From: Nonomuraea angiospora
Lineage (GTDB): Bacteria > Actinomycetota > Actinomycetes > Streptosporangiales > Streptosporangiaceae
NCBI RefSeq assembly: GCF_014873145.1
Contig: NZ_JADBEK010000001.1
Coordinates: 9,362,001 to 9,426,000 of the forward strand
DNA length: 64,000 bases
Reading direction: 5' to 3'
Shown piece by piece: positions 18,190 to 26,196 of the stretch. The notes beneath the pieces were generated by a model. It had not been told where the DNA came from. It saw only the letters and a program-made list of their open reading frames with translations, and did not search any database. Position numbers and translations under genes: made by a program. How positions within the stretch are numbered: the first letter of the stretch is position 1; each line of letters starts with the position of its first letter.

Positions 18190-18696
18190 ATGTCAGTGGA
18201 AGACGACCCCCGGTTCGCGGAGTTCGTCGCCGAACGCGCCAACGCGCTGCTGCGCTACGGCTACGCCCTGAGCGGCAATCCGCACGACGCGGCGGATCTG
18301 GCGCAGGAGGCGCTGGTCAGGCTGCATCGCGCGTGGGCGCGGGTGCGCAGGAAGGAGGACCCGGAGCGCTACACCAAGGCGATCATGGCCAGGCTGCACA
18401 TCAGCGCCTGGCGGCGGCGCCGCCGCGAGCAGCTCGCCTGGGCCCTGCCGGAGACGCCGATCGAGGACGTGCTGCCCTCCGACGCCGACCAGGAGCTCTG
18501 GCAGGCGCTCGAAGGGCTGCCACGCAAGCAGCGCGCCGTCCTCGTCCTGCGCTTCTATGAGCAGCTCCACGACGCTGAGATCGCCGGCGTCCTCGGCATC
18601 TCCCAGGGGACCGTACGCAGCCACGCGTCGCTCGGCCTGGCCAAGCTCCGTTCCGCGATCGCCCACCGTACGCCCGCGAGGAGGAGCGCCCCATGA
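18190..18696 (+). CDS. SigE-family ECF RNA polymerase sigma factor
   Basis: 168 aa sigma-70 family ECF factor. Region 2 holds FVAERANALLRYGYALSGNP and DAADLAQEALVRLHRAW; region 4 holds LEGLPRKQRAVLVLRFYEQL and ISQGTVRSHASLGLAKLR. It fits the SigE family of actinomycetes. It overlaps the downstream membrane protein gene by four bases (ATGA), an arrangement that usually pairs a sigma factor with its regulator. A second pair of the same design lies in opposite orientation 1.2 kb further on. Confidence 0.88.
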   Translation: MSVEDDPRFAEFVAERANALLRYGYALSGNPHDAADLAQEALVRLHRAWARVRRKEDPERYTKAIMARLHISAWRRRRREQLAWALPETPIEDVLPSDADQELWQALEGLPRKQRAVLVLRFYEQLHDAEIAGVLGISQGTVRSHASLGLAKLRSAIAHRTPARRSAP

Positions 18697-19850
18697 GCAC
18701 GGAGCTGGAAGACGACCTGAGCCGGGTGCTCGGCCGCGCGGCCGAGGGGGCGCCGCAGGCCCCGACCGGCTTCCCCGGCCGGATCGCGGCCCGCTCGCGC
18801 CGCCGCAGGACGCGTACGCGCACGCTGGTGGCGGCGGTCGCCGTGGTGGTCGTCGCGGGCGGGCTCGGCGTGACGCTGCGCGGCGCGGACGAGGCGCGAC
18901 CCGCCCAGACCAGGTCACCCGACCCCGTCGAGCAGGTCTGGCCCGACGCGGTCTGGAAGATCCCCCGGCAGCTCCCGAACCTGCCGGGTTTCCGCCCGCT
19001 GATCTTCATCGACGATCGCACGGTGCTCCTGTGGACGCCGAAGAGCGACGGGCGGGCCGACGCGATTCACGCCTACGATCTCGGCACCGGCCGGACCCGG
19101 AAAATCGCGGACATTCCCTCCGCGAAGTGGGAGTACTCCTCCTACTTCGCGGTCGGCGCGGGCCGGATCGTCTGGCAGATGATCGACAAGAACGACCACA
19201 CGCGATTCTGGTCGGTGCCGGTCTCCGGCGGGAAGCCCGCCGCCATCGACACCGGCGGCCCGGTCAGGGCGCGCAGCGAGAAGCTGGCCGTGGCCGGCGA
19301 CCGGGTGGCGTTCTCACTCGTCGACGGCGGAGTCTTCACGTTCCCTTTGAGGGGCGGGAGCGTGACCCCCGTCGCCGGCGCGGAGCGGCACCACATCCTG
19401 CGCTGGCCGTGGGTGGCGACGCCGAGCGACTACAGGCAGGACCGCGAGTCCAGCTTCCGGGAGCTGCTCAACGCCGAGACCGGGCAGGCGAGCAACGCGG
19501 TCGTCCGGCCGGGGGAGAGGTACGTCAGGTGCGGCGTGACGACGTGCGTCGGCATGAGGCCCGACGACACGCGCTTCTACCGGCTGCGCGACGGCTCGCG
19601 CGAACGGGACCTGCCGGGCTCCCCGGTGCTCGGGCTGGGCGACGACCGGTTCCTGGCCGCCGATCCGCCTGGTGCCTCGGGCGGTCAGGTGCTGCTCGAT
19701 CTGGCCACCGGCAAGCAGGGCGACCTGGGCCTGCGGCCGAGCGGCAAGGGCCGGATGACCGGGGTGGAGCCGAACATCCTCGACGGCGGCCTGGTGTCCT
19801 ATCAGCTCAAGGACCAGTACATGATCATCGACCTGGCCAGGATCCGCTGA
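18693..19850 (+). CDS. Membrane-anchored protein paired with the SigE-family sigma factor (putative anti-sigma/sensor)
   Basis: 385 aa. The N-terminal cytosolic part MSTELEDDLSRVLGRAAEGA plus an Arg-rich stretch is followed by one membrane helix (TLVAAVAVVVVAGGLGVTL, about residues 44-62). The ~320-residue external domain has repeating beta segments (RTRKIADIPSAKWEY, GRIVWQMIDKNDHTRFW) suggestive of a beta-propeller. Four-base overlap with the sigma gene supports a functional pair. No ZAS zinc motif (HxxxCxxC) is visible in the N-terminal part, so direct anti-sigma action is only inferred from context. Confidence 0.7.
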   Translation: MSTELEDDLSRVLGRAAEGAPQAPTGFPGRIAARSRRRRTRTRTLVAAVAVVVVAGGLGVTLRGADEARPAQTRSPDPVEQVWPDAVWKIPRQLPNLPGFRPLIFIDDRTVLLWTPKSDGRADAIHAYDLGTGRTRKIADIPSAKWEYSSYFAVGAGRIVWQMIDKNDHTRFWSVPVSGGKPAAIDTGGPVRARSEKLAVAGDRVAFSLVDGGVFTFPLRGGSVTPVAGAERHHILRWPWVATPSDYRQDRESSFRELLNAETGQASNAVVRPGERYVRCGVTTCVGMRPDDTRFYRLRDGSRERDLPGSPVLGLGDDRFLAADPPGASGGQVLLDLATGKQGDLGLRPSGKGRMTGVEPNILDGGLVSYQLKDQYMIIDLARIR

Positions 19851-19855
19851 TCTCC

Positions 19856-19885
19856 GCTCAGGGCGAGACGGGTCTCGCCCTGAGC
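19856..19885. terminator. Bidirectional terminator between convergent sigma operons
   Basis: A perfect 14-base inverted repeat (arms 19856-19869 and 19872-19885) with a very short loop lies in the 37-bp gap between two convergent genes and should stop transcription from both sides. Confidence 0.75.
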
Positions 19886-19887
19886 CG

Positions 19888-20994
19888 CTACTTCCCGCTG
19901 GCCTTTCCAGGCAGGATCAGGCCGTTCATGCGCCCGTTGTCATAGTCGGCCAGGTGCCGGGCCTTTCCGGTTTGGATGTTGACCACGTAGGTGCTGTAGT
20001 GCTTGCTCCCGCTGACGATCACGACCTCGGACGGGCTCTGCCAGACGGTGGCGCCCTGGAAGCCGCTGTTCTTCGGCAGGCCGCGGACCGGCACCTTCCG
20101 CACGATCCGCCCGGTCTTGGCGTCGAGGACGGTGAGCGTCAGTTTTTTGCTCTTGTAGTCGTCGTAGTCGTGGGCGACCAGCGTGCGGCCGTCCGGAGCG
20201 ATCTCGCTGAAGAGAATGAACGTGCCGTCGAAGCGCACCGGCTTGCCTCCGCCGATGACGGGCATCAGCCACATGTCGGTCTTGACGTAGCGGACCAGCT
20301 CGGCGATGCCGTCCTTGATGCTGATGATCTCGAACTTGTCGGGGACCCGCACCGTCTTGCCCGTGCGCACGTCGATCACCAGCCCGGTGTCCCTCTTGCT
20401 CCCCACGCGCGGATCGAAACCCACGTACCGGCCGTCGTCGGAGACGACGAGCTGGGTGCCGATCTGGATCTGCTCCTCCTTCACCTTGAAGGGGGAGGTC
20501 GTCACGGTGCCGGTCGTCAGGTCGCGGACCACGTGGGCCTGGGCCTCGCGGCTGTAGTAGGCGAGCATGCGCCCGTCCCGGCTGATCGCGATGGGGCTGT
20601 AACCGCCCTTGCGGGTGGATACCAGCGCCTGCGGCACCCGGTACGTCGTGCCGGCTCGGGTGACCACCCGCCATTCCTGGACGCGGCAGTTGATGACCTG
20701 CTGGTCCTCGGACACGTCGCAGGGCGTCTTGTACCCGTACTCGACCGCCCCCACCTTCCCGTCGGGAAGGTCGGCCACCGTGTCGGCACTTTGGGGGGCG
20801 GCCGGATAGGCGTCACGGGGCCAGACCACCGCCCCGACCGCCACCGACGCCACCAGCGCCGCGATGGTCGCGACGGTGGTCGCCGCCATCGTGGCGCGCC
20901 GCCTGCGCCGGTGACCGGCGATGGCCGCGTCGGCCAGGCTCACCAGCGGCGCCTCCTCCGCGAGACCGCTCAGCGCCTCGCGCAGCCTGGTCAT
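19888..20994 (-). CDS. Membrane-anchored beta-propeller-like protein paired with a SigE-family sigma factor
   Basis: 368 aa. The N-terminal cytosolic part MTRLREALSGLAEEAPLVSL is followed by an Arg cluster and one membrane helix (TTVATIAALVASVAVGAVVW, about residues 38-58). The external domain has WD/TolB-like repeats such as YSPIAISRDGRMLAYYSRE and DDGRYVGFDPRVGSKRDTG. Same architecture as the product of 18693-19850, although the sequences differ. It overlaps its sigma gene by four bases and probably modulates that sigma factor or senses an envelope signal. Confidence 0.7.
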   Translation of the reverse strand: MTRLREALSGLAEEAPLVSLADAAIAGHRRRRRATMAATTVATIAALVASVAVGAVVWPRDAYPAAPQSADTVADLPDGKVGAVEYGYKTPCDVSEDQQVINCRVQEWRVVTRAGTTYRVPQALVSTRKGGYSPIAISRDGRMLAYYSREAQAHVVRDLTTGTVTTSPFKVKEEQIQIGTQLVVSDDGRYVGFDPRVGSKRDTGLVIDVRTGKTVRVPDKFEIISIKDGIAELVRYVKTDMWLMPVIGGGKPVRFDGTFILFSEIAPDGRTLVAHDYDDYKSKKLTLTVLDAKTGRIVRKVPVRGLPKNSGFQGATVWQSPSEVVIVSGSKHYSTYVVNIQTGKARHLADYDNGRMNGLILPGKASGK

Positions 20995-21497
20995 CGAACT
21001 ACCTCCTGAAGGTACGGGTCAGCCAGCTCCGGCGCGAGCGCGCGCAGGCGGGCGAGGGCATGGTGGGTCTGGCTCTTGACGGTGCCGATCGAGCAGCCGA
21101 GCGCTTCGGCCGTCTGCGCCTCGGTGAGGTCCTCCCAGTAGCGCAGCACGATCACCGCCCGCTGCTTGCGGGTCAGCTTGGCCAGCGCCTGGCGCAGGAC
21201 GATCCGGTCGAGCGTGGCGTTGTCGTAGGAGGCGGCCCGCTCGGGCGGTGCGGCGCTCAGCACCTCGGGACGGGGACGGCGCCGCCAGGCGAGGTACTGG
21301 TTGACCAGGGCCTTACGCGTGTATGCCTCGGGATTGCCCTCCTTGGCGAGTTTGGGCCAGTGCTTCACGATCTTGGTCAGGACGCTCTGCAGCAGGTCCT
21401 CGGCGAGGTGGGCGTCCCCCACGAGCAGGTACGCGGTCCGCATCAGCGCTTGCTGGCGGGCGAGCACGAACTCGCGGAAGCCGTCGTCACGATCCAA
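20991..21497 (-). CDS. SigE-family ECF RNA polymerase sigma factor
   Basis: 168 aa. Region 2 has FREFVLARQQALMRTAYLLV and DAHLAEDLLQSVLTKIVKHW; region 4 has LAKLTRKQRAVIVLRYWEDL and CSIGTVKSQTHHALARLRAL. It belongs to the same SigE family as the product of 18190-18696, with about the same length, and leads a convergent mirror-image operon. The start ATG lies after GAGAGGAGAGAGC. Target promoters cannot be inferred. Confidence 0.88.
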   Translation of the reverse strand: MDRDDGFREFVLARQQALMRTAYLLVGDAHLAEDLLQSVLTKIVKHWPKLAKEGNPEAYTRKALVNQYLAWRRRPRPEVLSAAPPERAASYDNATLDRIVLRQALAKLTRKQRAVIVLRYWEDLTEAQTAEALGCSIGTVKSQTHHALARLRALAPELADPYLQEVVR

Positions 21498-21575
21498 TGT
21501 GCTCTCTCCTCTCGCCCCTTACCAATGCCGGCCATGGGACGAAAGGTTGCACATCCGTCTCTGCTTTCACATGGT

Positions 21576-21602
21576 GAGGGGGCCCCGCTCTGGGACCCCC
21601 TC
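21576..21602 (-). terminator. Terminator hairpin downstream of the CBS gene
   Basis: Inverted repeat GAGGGGG (21576-21582) and CCCCCTC (21596-21602), with further GC pairing inside, lies just beyond the stop of the leftward CBS gene. Confidence 0.6.
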
Positions 21603-21620
21603 GCATCTGATAGATCGCGT

Positions 21621-22055
21621 TTACGCGGGTGCGTAGACGCGGTGGACGAACTCGGCGAGCTTGTTGTCCGGCAGCTCCTTCGCCAGATCGGCCTCGGAAA
21701 CCATGCCCACGATCCGGTGGTTCTCGATCACGGGCAGCCGCTTGATCTGGTGCTGCTCCATCTTCTGCAGCGCCTCCTCGACGCTGCTGCGGGCCTCCAC
21801 CCAGACCAGCCCGTGTGCGAGCTCGCTCGCGGTGGTCTGGTCGATGTCCTTGCCCTCGGCGCAACACTTGATCACGATGTCGCGGTCGGTGATGATCCCT
21901 TTGAGCCGGTCGTCGTCCCCGCAGATCGGCAACGCGCCGACTGAGAGGTCACGCATCATCTGCGCGGCCGTGCGGAGGGTGTCGTGTTCGCCGACGCACT
22001 GCGCTCCGCGGTGCATCACGTCCTGGACTGTCTTGTCGACTCCCGATGTGCCCAT
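21621..22055 (-). CDS. Tandem CBS-domain protein
   Basis: 144 aa made almost entirely of two CBS motifs. The first spans about residues 8-65 (VQDVMHRGAQCVGEHDTL, LPICGDDDRLKGIITDRD) and the second about 78-138 (KRLPVIENHRIVGMVSEADL). CBS pairs bind adenosine nucleotides and regulate partners; stand-alone forms occur in hypoxia/dormancy regulons of actinomycetes. The ATG is preceded by GGAGGTAG. The divergent neighbours are a small secreted protein and a universal stress protein, which fits a stress-response group. Confidence 0.88.
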   Translation of the reverse strand: MGTSGVDKTVQDVMHRGAQCVGEHDTLRTAAQMMRDLSVGALPICGDDDRLKGIITDRDIVIKCCAEGKDIDQTTASELAHGLVWVEARSSVEEALQKMEQHQIKRLPVIENHRIVGMVSEADLAKELPDNKLAEFVHRVYAPA

Positions 22056-22171
22056 TTCTACCTCCTCCGAGAGGGGTCGAAGGAATCTTCAATCTGAGCC
22101 CTACCCCGCCTGCGGGAGATCGCACGAGGTTTGGCGAAGGCCCTGGGCGGTATGCTCCCATCAGGGGACAT

Positions 22172-22519
22172 ATGAAAAAGATCGCCGCTGTCGCAGGACT
22201 CGTGGTCATGGCCACGTCCGGCGTGACCGCCGCCTTCGGAGACGGTACCGCCCAACACGAAGTGAGTCAGCAGCAGTACGACACCCTCATCTCCCAGTGC
22301 CGCTATGCCGACCAGGGCAAGGCGAAGTGCCGTGAGGCGGTCAAGGAGATGTACCGCATCGGCAAATACGACAAGACGCTCGACTGTCGCACGTATTCCG
22401 GCGTGACCGTATGCGGCACGCTCAAGCTCAGTAAGGCCGAACGCCAGTGCGTTCGCGAGTCCGTCTCCGCGGGGCTGACGTACCGCCGCGCCGAGGTGGA
22501 GTGCTACGCCTTCACCTGA
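22172..22519 (+). CDS. Small secreted protein with six cysteines
   Basis: 115 aa starting MKKIAAVAGLVVMATSGVTA, a Sec signal peptide. The ATG at 22172 follows AGGGGA. The mature ~90 residues contain six Cys in SQCRYAD, AKCREAV, LDCRTY, TVCGTL, RQCVRE and VECYAF, so three disulfides are likely. It lies 12 bp before the universal stress protein gene. Not recognised as a named family. Confidence 0.65.
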   Translation: MKKIAAVAGLVVMATSGVTAAFGDGTAQHEVSQQQYDTLISQCRYADQGKAKCREAVKEMYRIGKYDKTLDCRTYSGVTVCGTLKLSKAERQCVRESVSAGLTYRRAEVECYAFT

Positions 22520-22531
22520 GGAGCCAGTTCC

Positions 22532-23374
22532 ATGATCATCGTGGGCGTTGACGGCTCGAGAACCGGGCTGGACGCCGCCGGCTGGGCCGCCACGGAAGCG
22601 GCGCTGAGACAGGTGCCGCTTACCGTGGCGCACGCCGTTCCGAAGTGGGTGTGCGAGGAGGGCGACGGCCACTACGCCGAGGTCGGCCGGTGGCTGCGCG
22701 AGAGCGCGAGATCGGTGCTGGTCTCCGCACGGGACCGCGCGCTGCGGGAGCGGCCGCAGATCACGGTGGAGACCGTCCTGCTGCCGGGCGACCCCCGCTC
22801 CGCCCTGGTCAAGATCTCGGAGAACGCCGAGCTGCTGGTCACCGGCAGCCGGGGCGTCGGCGGCGTGCGCGGGCTGCTGGTGGGGTCCGTCGCGTACGGT
22901 GTCGCCGCGCACGCGGTCACGGACGTCGTCCTGGTACGCGCCCGCCCCTCGACCCCGCGCGGCGAGATCGTGGTGGGGGTCGACGGTTCCCCCGGGGGCG
23001 TGCGGGCGCTCGGCTTCGCGTTCGCCGAGGCGGAACTGCGCGGTACGAAGCTGCGCGCCGTACACGCGTGGGCCTGGCCGCATCCGAGCGGGTTCGAGCC
23101 GGCCGGCCGCGAGGGCGAGCTGGACCAGTCGCGTGAGCTGGACGAGCTGCTGGCGGGGCACCGGGAGCGGCATCCGGGGGTGGAGGTGGTGCCGGAGATC
23201 GTGCACGGCCACCCCGTCGAGGTGCTGCGGGAGGCGGCGGCCGACGCGGACCTGCTGGTGGTCGGCACGCACGGGCGCAGCCAGCTCGCCGGGATGCTCA
23301 TGGGCTCGATCAGCCAGGCCATGCTCCACCACGCCCCTTGCCCGCTCGCCGTGATCCGCCGGGGCCGGGCCTGA
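22532..23374 (+). CDS. Universal stress protein with two UspA domains
   Basis: 280 aa with two Usp folds. Domain 1 (about 1-140) starts MIIVGVDGSRTGLDAAGWAA and has the ATP-binding loop VTGSRGVGGVRGLLVGSVA. Domain 2 (about 145-280) starts EIVVGVDGSPGGVRALGFAF and has the canonical GTHGRSQLAGMLMGSIS. Both keep the G-2x-G-9x-G(S/T) nucleotide signature. Double-Usp proteins are typical of actinomycete stress regulons. The 3' end of the gene has been tandemly duplicated downstream (see the repeat entry). Confidence 0.92.
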   Translation: MIIVGVDGSRTGLDAAGWAATEAALRQVPLTVAHAVPKWVCEEGDGHYAEVGRWLRESARSVLVSARDRALRERPQITVETVLLPGDPRSALVKISENAELLVTGSRGVGGVRGLLVGSVAYGVAAHAVTDVVLVRARPSTPRGEIVVGVDGSPGGVRALGFAFAEAELRGTKLRAVHAWAWPHPSGFEPAGREGELDQSRELDELLAGHRERHPGVEVVPEIVHGHPVEVLREAAADADLLVVGTHGRSQLAGMLMGSISQAMLHHAPCPLAVIRRGRA

Positions 23375-23482
23375 AAGTCACCCGCCCACGCCTCCTGCCC
23401 GCCCGCCGGCACCGGGCCTGAAAGTCACCCGCCCACGCCTCCTGCCCGTGCGCCGTGATCCGCGGAGGCCGGGCCTGAAAGT
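23337..23482 (+). repeat. Tandem duplication of the 3' end of the USP gene
   Basis: A 37-base unit beginning CCGGGCCTGAAAGTCACCC occurs identically at 23365-23401 and 23412-23448. A longer segment around the USP stop (from about 23337) recurs at about 23440-23482 with a few mismatches. The copies contain a TGA and carry no gene. Confidence 0.75.
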
Positions 23483-23596
23483 TACACACCGATCCCGGCG
23501 TTCGCGCAGGTCGCCGCCCCGGGCGTGGCCCGCCGCCTTCCCGCCGTACCGGCGCCGTCCTTACGATCTGCGCAGGCTACGACGGGAGAGCAGACG

Positions 23597-24637
23597 ATGC
23601 GCAGGACCAGCACCTTGCTGGCGGCGATGCTGGCGTTCGCCGCGGCGGTGTTATTCGCGACGACCACGCAGGCCAGCGGTGCCGCCGCCACCCGGATCAT
23701 GCCCCTGGGCGACTCGATCACCGGCTCTCCGGGCTGCTGGCGGGCCCTGCTCTGGAACCGGCTCCAGAGCACCGGCCACACCAACATCGACTTCGTCGGC
23801 ACCCTCCCGCCGCAGGGCTGCGGCGTCTCGTACGACGGCGACAACGAGGGCCACGGCGGCTACCTGGCCACCAACATCGCCAACCAGAACCAGCTGCCCG
23901 GCTGGCTCTCCGCGACCAAGCCCGACATCGTGCTGATGCACCTCGGCACGAACGACGTGTGGAGCAACATCGCGCCGGCGACGATCCTCAGCGCGTTCAC
24001 CACGCTCGTGAACCAGATGCGGGCGAGCAACCCCAACATGAAGATCCTCGTCGCCAAGATCATCCCCATGAACCCGTCCACCTGCGCCGACTGCGGCCAG
24101 CGCGCCGTGAACTTCAACAACGCCATCCCCGCCTGGGCGGCCGCGACCACCACGCAGCAGTCGCCGATCACCGTGGTGGACCAGTGGACGGGGTTCAGCA
24201 CGAGCACGGACACCTACGACGGCGTGCACCCGAACTCGGCCGGTGACCAGAAGATGTCCGACAAGTGGTACCCGCCCCTGGTGAACGCCCTGTCGGGGAT
24301 CACCCCCACCGCGACGCCCACCGTCACCCCCACCACCGGGGGTGGCTGCACGGCGACGTACAAGAGCACCAACCAGTGGCAGGACGGCTTCCAGGGCGAG
24401 GTCACCGTCAAGAACACCGGCGCCTCGGCCATGAGCGCGTGGACGGTGCAGTGGACGTTCGCGAACGGGCAGCGGATCACCCAGCTCTGGAACGGCACGC
24501 TGAGCGCGAACGGCTCCGCGGTGACCGTGCGCAACGTGGCCTGGAACGGCTCGCTCGCGCCGGGGGCCTCGACCACGTTCGGCTTCACCGGCTCGTGGAG
24601 CGGCACGAACACCGCCCCCACGCCCACCTGCTCCTAG
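23597..24637 (+). CDS. Secreted SGNH/GDSL hydrolase with C-terminal CBM2 carbohydrate-binding module
   Basis: 346 aa. The ATG at 23597 follows GGGAGAG; a longer upstream frame has no ribosome site. A Sec signal peptide (residues 1-31) is followed by an SGNH esterase domain: block I GDSITGSPGCWR, block III HLGTNDVW, and the catalytic D-x2-H in YDGVHPNSAGDQK. A Thr/Pro linker (TPTATPTVTPTTGGG) leads to a ~100-residue family 2 CBM with CTATYKSTNQWQDGF and SAWTVQWTFANGQRI, bounded by two Cys. Probably a cellulose- or xylan-targeted acetyl-esterase. The stop shares the palindrome CTAG with the convergent ybaK-like gene. Confidence 0.92.
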   Translation: MRRTSTLLAAMLAFAAAVLFATTTQASGAAATRIMPLGDSITGSPGCWRALLWNRLQSTGHTNIDFVGTLPPQGCGVSYDGDNEGHGGYLATNIANQNQLPGWLSATKPDIVLMHLGTNDVWSNIAPATILSAFTTLVNQMRASNPNMKILVAKIIPMNPSTCADCGQRAVNFNNAIPAWAAATTTQQSPITVVDQWTGFSTSTDTYDGVHPNSAGDQKMSDKWYPPLVNALSGITPTATPTVTPTTGGGCTATYKSTNQWQDGFQGEVTVKNTGASAMSAWTVQWTFANGQRITQLWNGTLSANGSAVTVRNVAWNGSLAPGASTTFGFTGSWSGTNTAPTPTCS

Positions 24638-25119
24638 TTGAGGGTGATGGGTGCCACTCTGGGCTCGGCCAGCCGCACGTAGTCGTCGGTGGCCAGTGCG
24701 AGGGACCGGTCGAGCCTGGCGGCGTTGAAGTACAGCTCGGGCTGGTCGAGCAGCGTCGGGTCCGCGATCAGCTCGAGCCGGGGATCGTAGCTGAACGGGA
24801 GCACGGTCCCGCTCACGCTGCCGGCCAGCTCCTCGGCCTTGTCCTTGGCGGCGAAGGCCACGTACGTGCCGTCCAGCAGCGCCTTGACCGCCTGCAGGTC
24901 GAGCCGGGCGTCGCCGGGCACGACGGCCAGCACGTGGCGGGTCTGCTTCTTGCCGATCTTGACCATCACGACCAGGCACTTGGCGGCCTGCGCGACGTCG
25001 TGCCCGCGCAGGGCGCTGACCTGGTCGGTGCGTCCCTCCGGCGCGTGCTCGATCACCCGGTAGCGGGCGCCGGCGGCGTCCATGTCGGAGATCAGCCGCT
25101 CGTACAGCTCACCAGCCAC
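24634..25119 (-). CDS. YbaK/ProX-type aminoacyl-tRNA deacylase
   Basis: 161 aa, YbaK/EbsC superfamily that hydrolyses mischarged aminoacyl-tRNA in trans. Visible signatures are YRVIEHAPEGRTDQVSALRG, the conserved catalytic-lysine strand AAKCLVVMVKIGKKQ, VVPGDARLDLQAVKALL and the loop GSVSGTVLPFSYDPRLEL. Length is typical of the stand-alone family. Its start overlaps the upstream ArsR-type regulator gene by 11 bp, so they form a bicistron. The exact tRNA specificity is uncertain. Confidence 0.85.
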   Translation of the reverse strand: MAGELYERLISDMDAAGARYRVIEHAPEGRTDQVSALRGHDVAQAAKCLVVMVKIGKKQTRHVLAVVPGDARLDLQAVKALLDGTYVAFAAKDKAEELAGSVSGTVLPFSYDPRLELIADPTLLDQPELYFNAARLDRSLALATDDYVRLAEPRVAPITLN

Positions 25120-25414
25120 TGCTCAACAACTCCTTCGCCGCGGCGATCCGATCCTCGTCGCGCTGGTAGAACACCCACTGCTTGATCTTCTTGCCGCGGA
25201 TCAGGCCCGCCTTGGCGAGCACCTTGAGGTGCTCGCCGCAGGTGGGCTGGCTCACGCCGAGCTTCTCGGCGATGAAGAGCGAGCAGACTCCGTCGCGTAC
25301 GAGGTCGCCGTCGCGCTGCGGCGGGAAGTGGCGCTCGGGATCGCGCAGCCAATCGAGGATCAGCAGCCGCTTGTCATTGGCCAGCGCCTTGACCAGATCG
25401 ACGTCCAGAAGCAC
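25109..25414 (-). CDS. ArsR-family winged-helix regulator
   Basis: 101 aa. The winged-helix pattern VKALANDKRLLILDWLRDP plus SLFIAEKLGVSQPTCGEHLK and LIRGKKIKQWVFYQRDEDR fits ArsR/SmtB-like repressors. The canonical metal-binding ELCVCDL helix is replaced by GVCSLFIAEK with one Cys, so metal sensing is not assured. It precedes and overlaps the deacylase gene and probably autoregulates the pair; the AT-rich start region (ATTATGGCAATTAGCTAATT) contains a palindromic stretch that could be its operator. Confidence 0.83.
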   Translation of the reverse strand: MLLDVDLVKALANDKRLLILDWLRDPERHFPPQRDGDLVRDGVCSLFIAEKLGVSQPTCGEHLKVLAKAGLIRGKKIKQWVFYQRDEDRIAAAKELLSSGW

Positions 25415-25459
25415 AAAGTCATTATGGCAATTAGCTAATTACCTGTCTAGCCGCCCGGC

Positions 25460-26122
25460 TCAGGACTGGGTGACGACGGGCGCCCCTTCGCTGGCCTGCA
25501 CCAGCACGAACCCCTGCCCACTGAACGCCAGCTGCATGGCCTCCCCGCTGCCCCGCCCGATCAGCGCCCCCACCTTCACCGTCCGGTTGACGCCGACATG
25601 CAGCCCCGTGCTCCAGCACACGGCGGACTGGCCGTCGGCGTACGTGGGCATGCGGGCGGCATCGAGCAGCACCGGCGTGCCGTGCGTGGTCACCGCCACC
25701 CACCCGGTCCCGGTGACCGTCGTGTTGAACAGCCCGCCCGCCGCGATCCCGGCCCCCTGCACGCGCTGGATGTCCCAGGTGAGCTGCGGCTGGAACGCCA
25801 GCAGGTTGCGCCCGTTGACGGTGATCCCCTCGTTCTCCAGGTAGAACAGGTGGATGTCGTCGGCGTTGTCGGCGAGGTAGAGCAACCCCTCGCCGCGTAC
25901 GCGCATGAGGGACGCGCCCTCGCCCGTCACGGCCTTCTTGAACAGCTTGCCGAGCCCGCCGCCCTCGTAGTCGAAGTCCATCTTCCCCTGGAAGGCGACC
26001 ATGGAGCCCTGCTTGGCCAGGACCTCGTGTGGCAGCTGCACGCGCAGCATCTTGCCGTTCTGGAGCGCGAAGCCGGGTGGCAGCTGCTGGGACTCGAGAT
26101 TGCCGAAAATGGAGCTACGCAC
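25460..26122 (-). CDS. AIM24/TIGR00266-family protein
   Basis: 220 aa of the AIM24 beta-helix family (mitochondrial biogenesis AIM24-like). Visible are MLRVQLPHEVLAKQGSMVAF, GKMDFDYEGGGLGKLFKKAV, LYLADNADDIHLFYLENEGI and VGALIGRGSGEAMQLAFSGQ. The GTG start is preceded by AGGAAGG at six bases. It is the last gene of a leftward group with a TPR protein and a response regulator. The function of bacterial members is unproven. Confidence 0.85.
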   Translation of the reverse strand: MRSSIFGNLESQQLPPGFALQNGKMLRVQLPHEVLAKQGSMVAFQGKMDFDYEGGGLGKLFKKAVTGEGASLMRVRGEGLLYLADNADDIHLFYLENEGITVNGRNLLAFQPQLTWDIQRVQGAGIAAGGLFNTTVTGTGWVAVTTHGTPVLLDAARMPTYADGQSAVCWSTGLHVGVNRTVKVGALIGRGSGEAMQLAFSGQGFVLVQASEGAPVVTQS

Positions 26123-26196
26123 GGTTGACCTTCCTAGGTTCGGGAGGAGACGCTACGGCCCACCGTACGCAAACTTTTCACAAAAGAAGCGGCGAG

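Noticed and set aside
19954..21009. Plus-strand frame of 351 codons opposite the propeller-like gene
   Set aside because: Antisense shadow with Val/Asp/His-rich composition and no domain; the minus-strand pair has motifs, overlap and ribosome sites.
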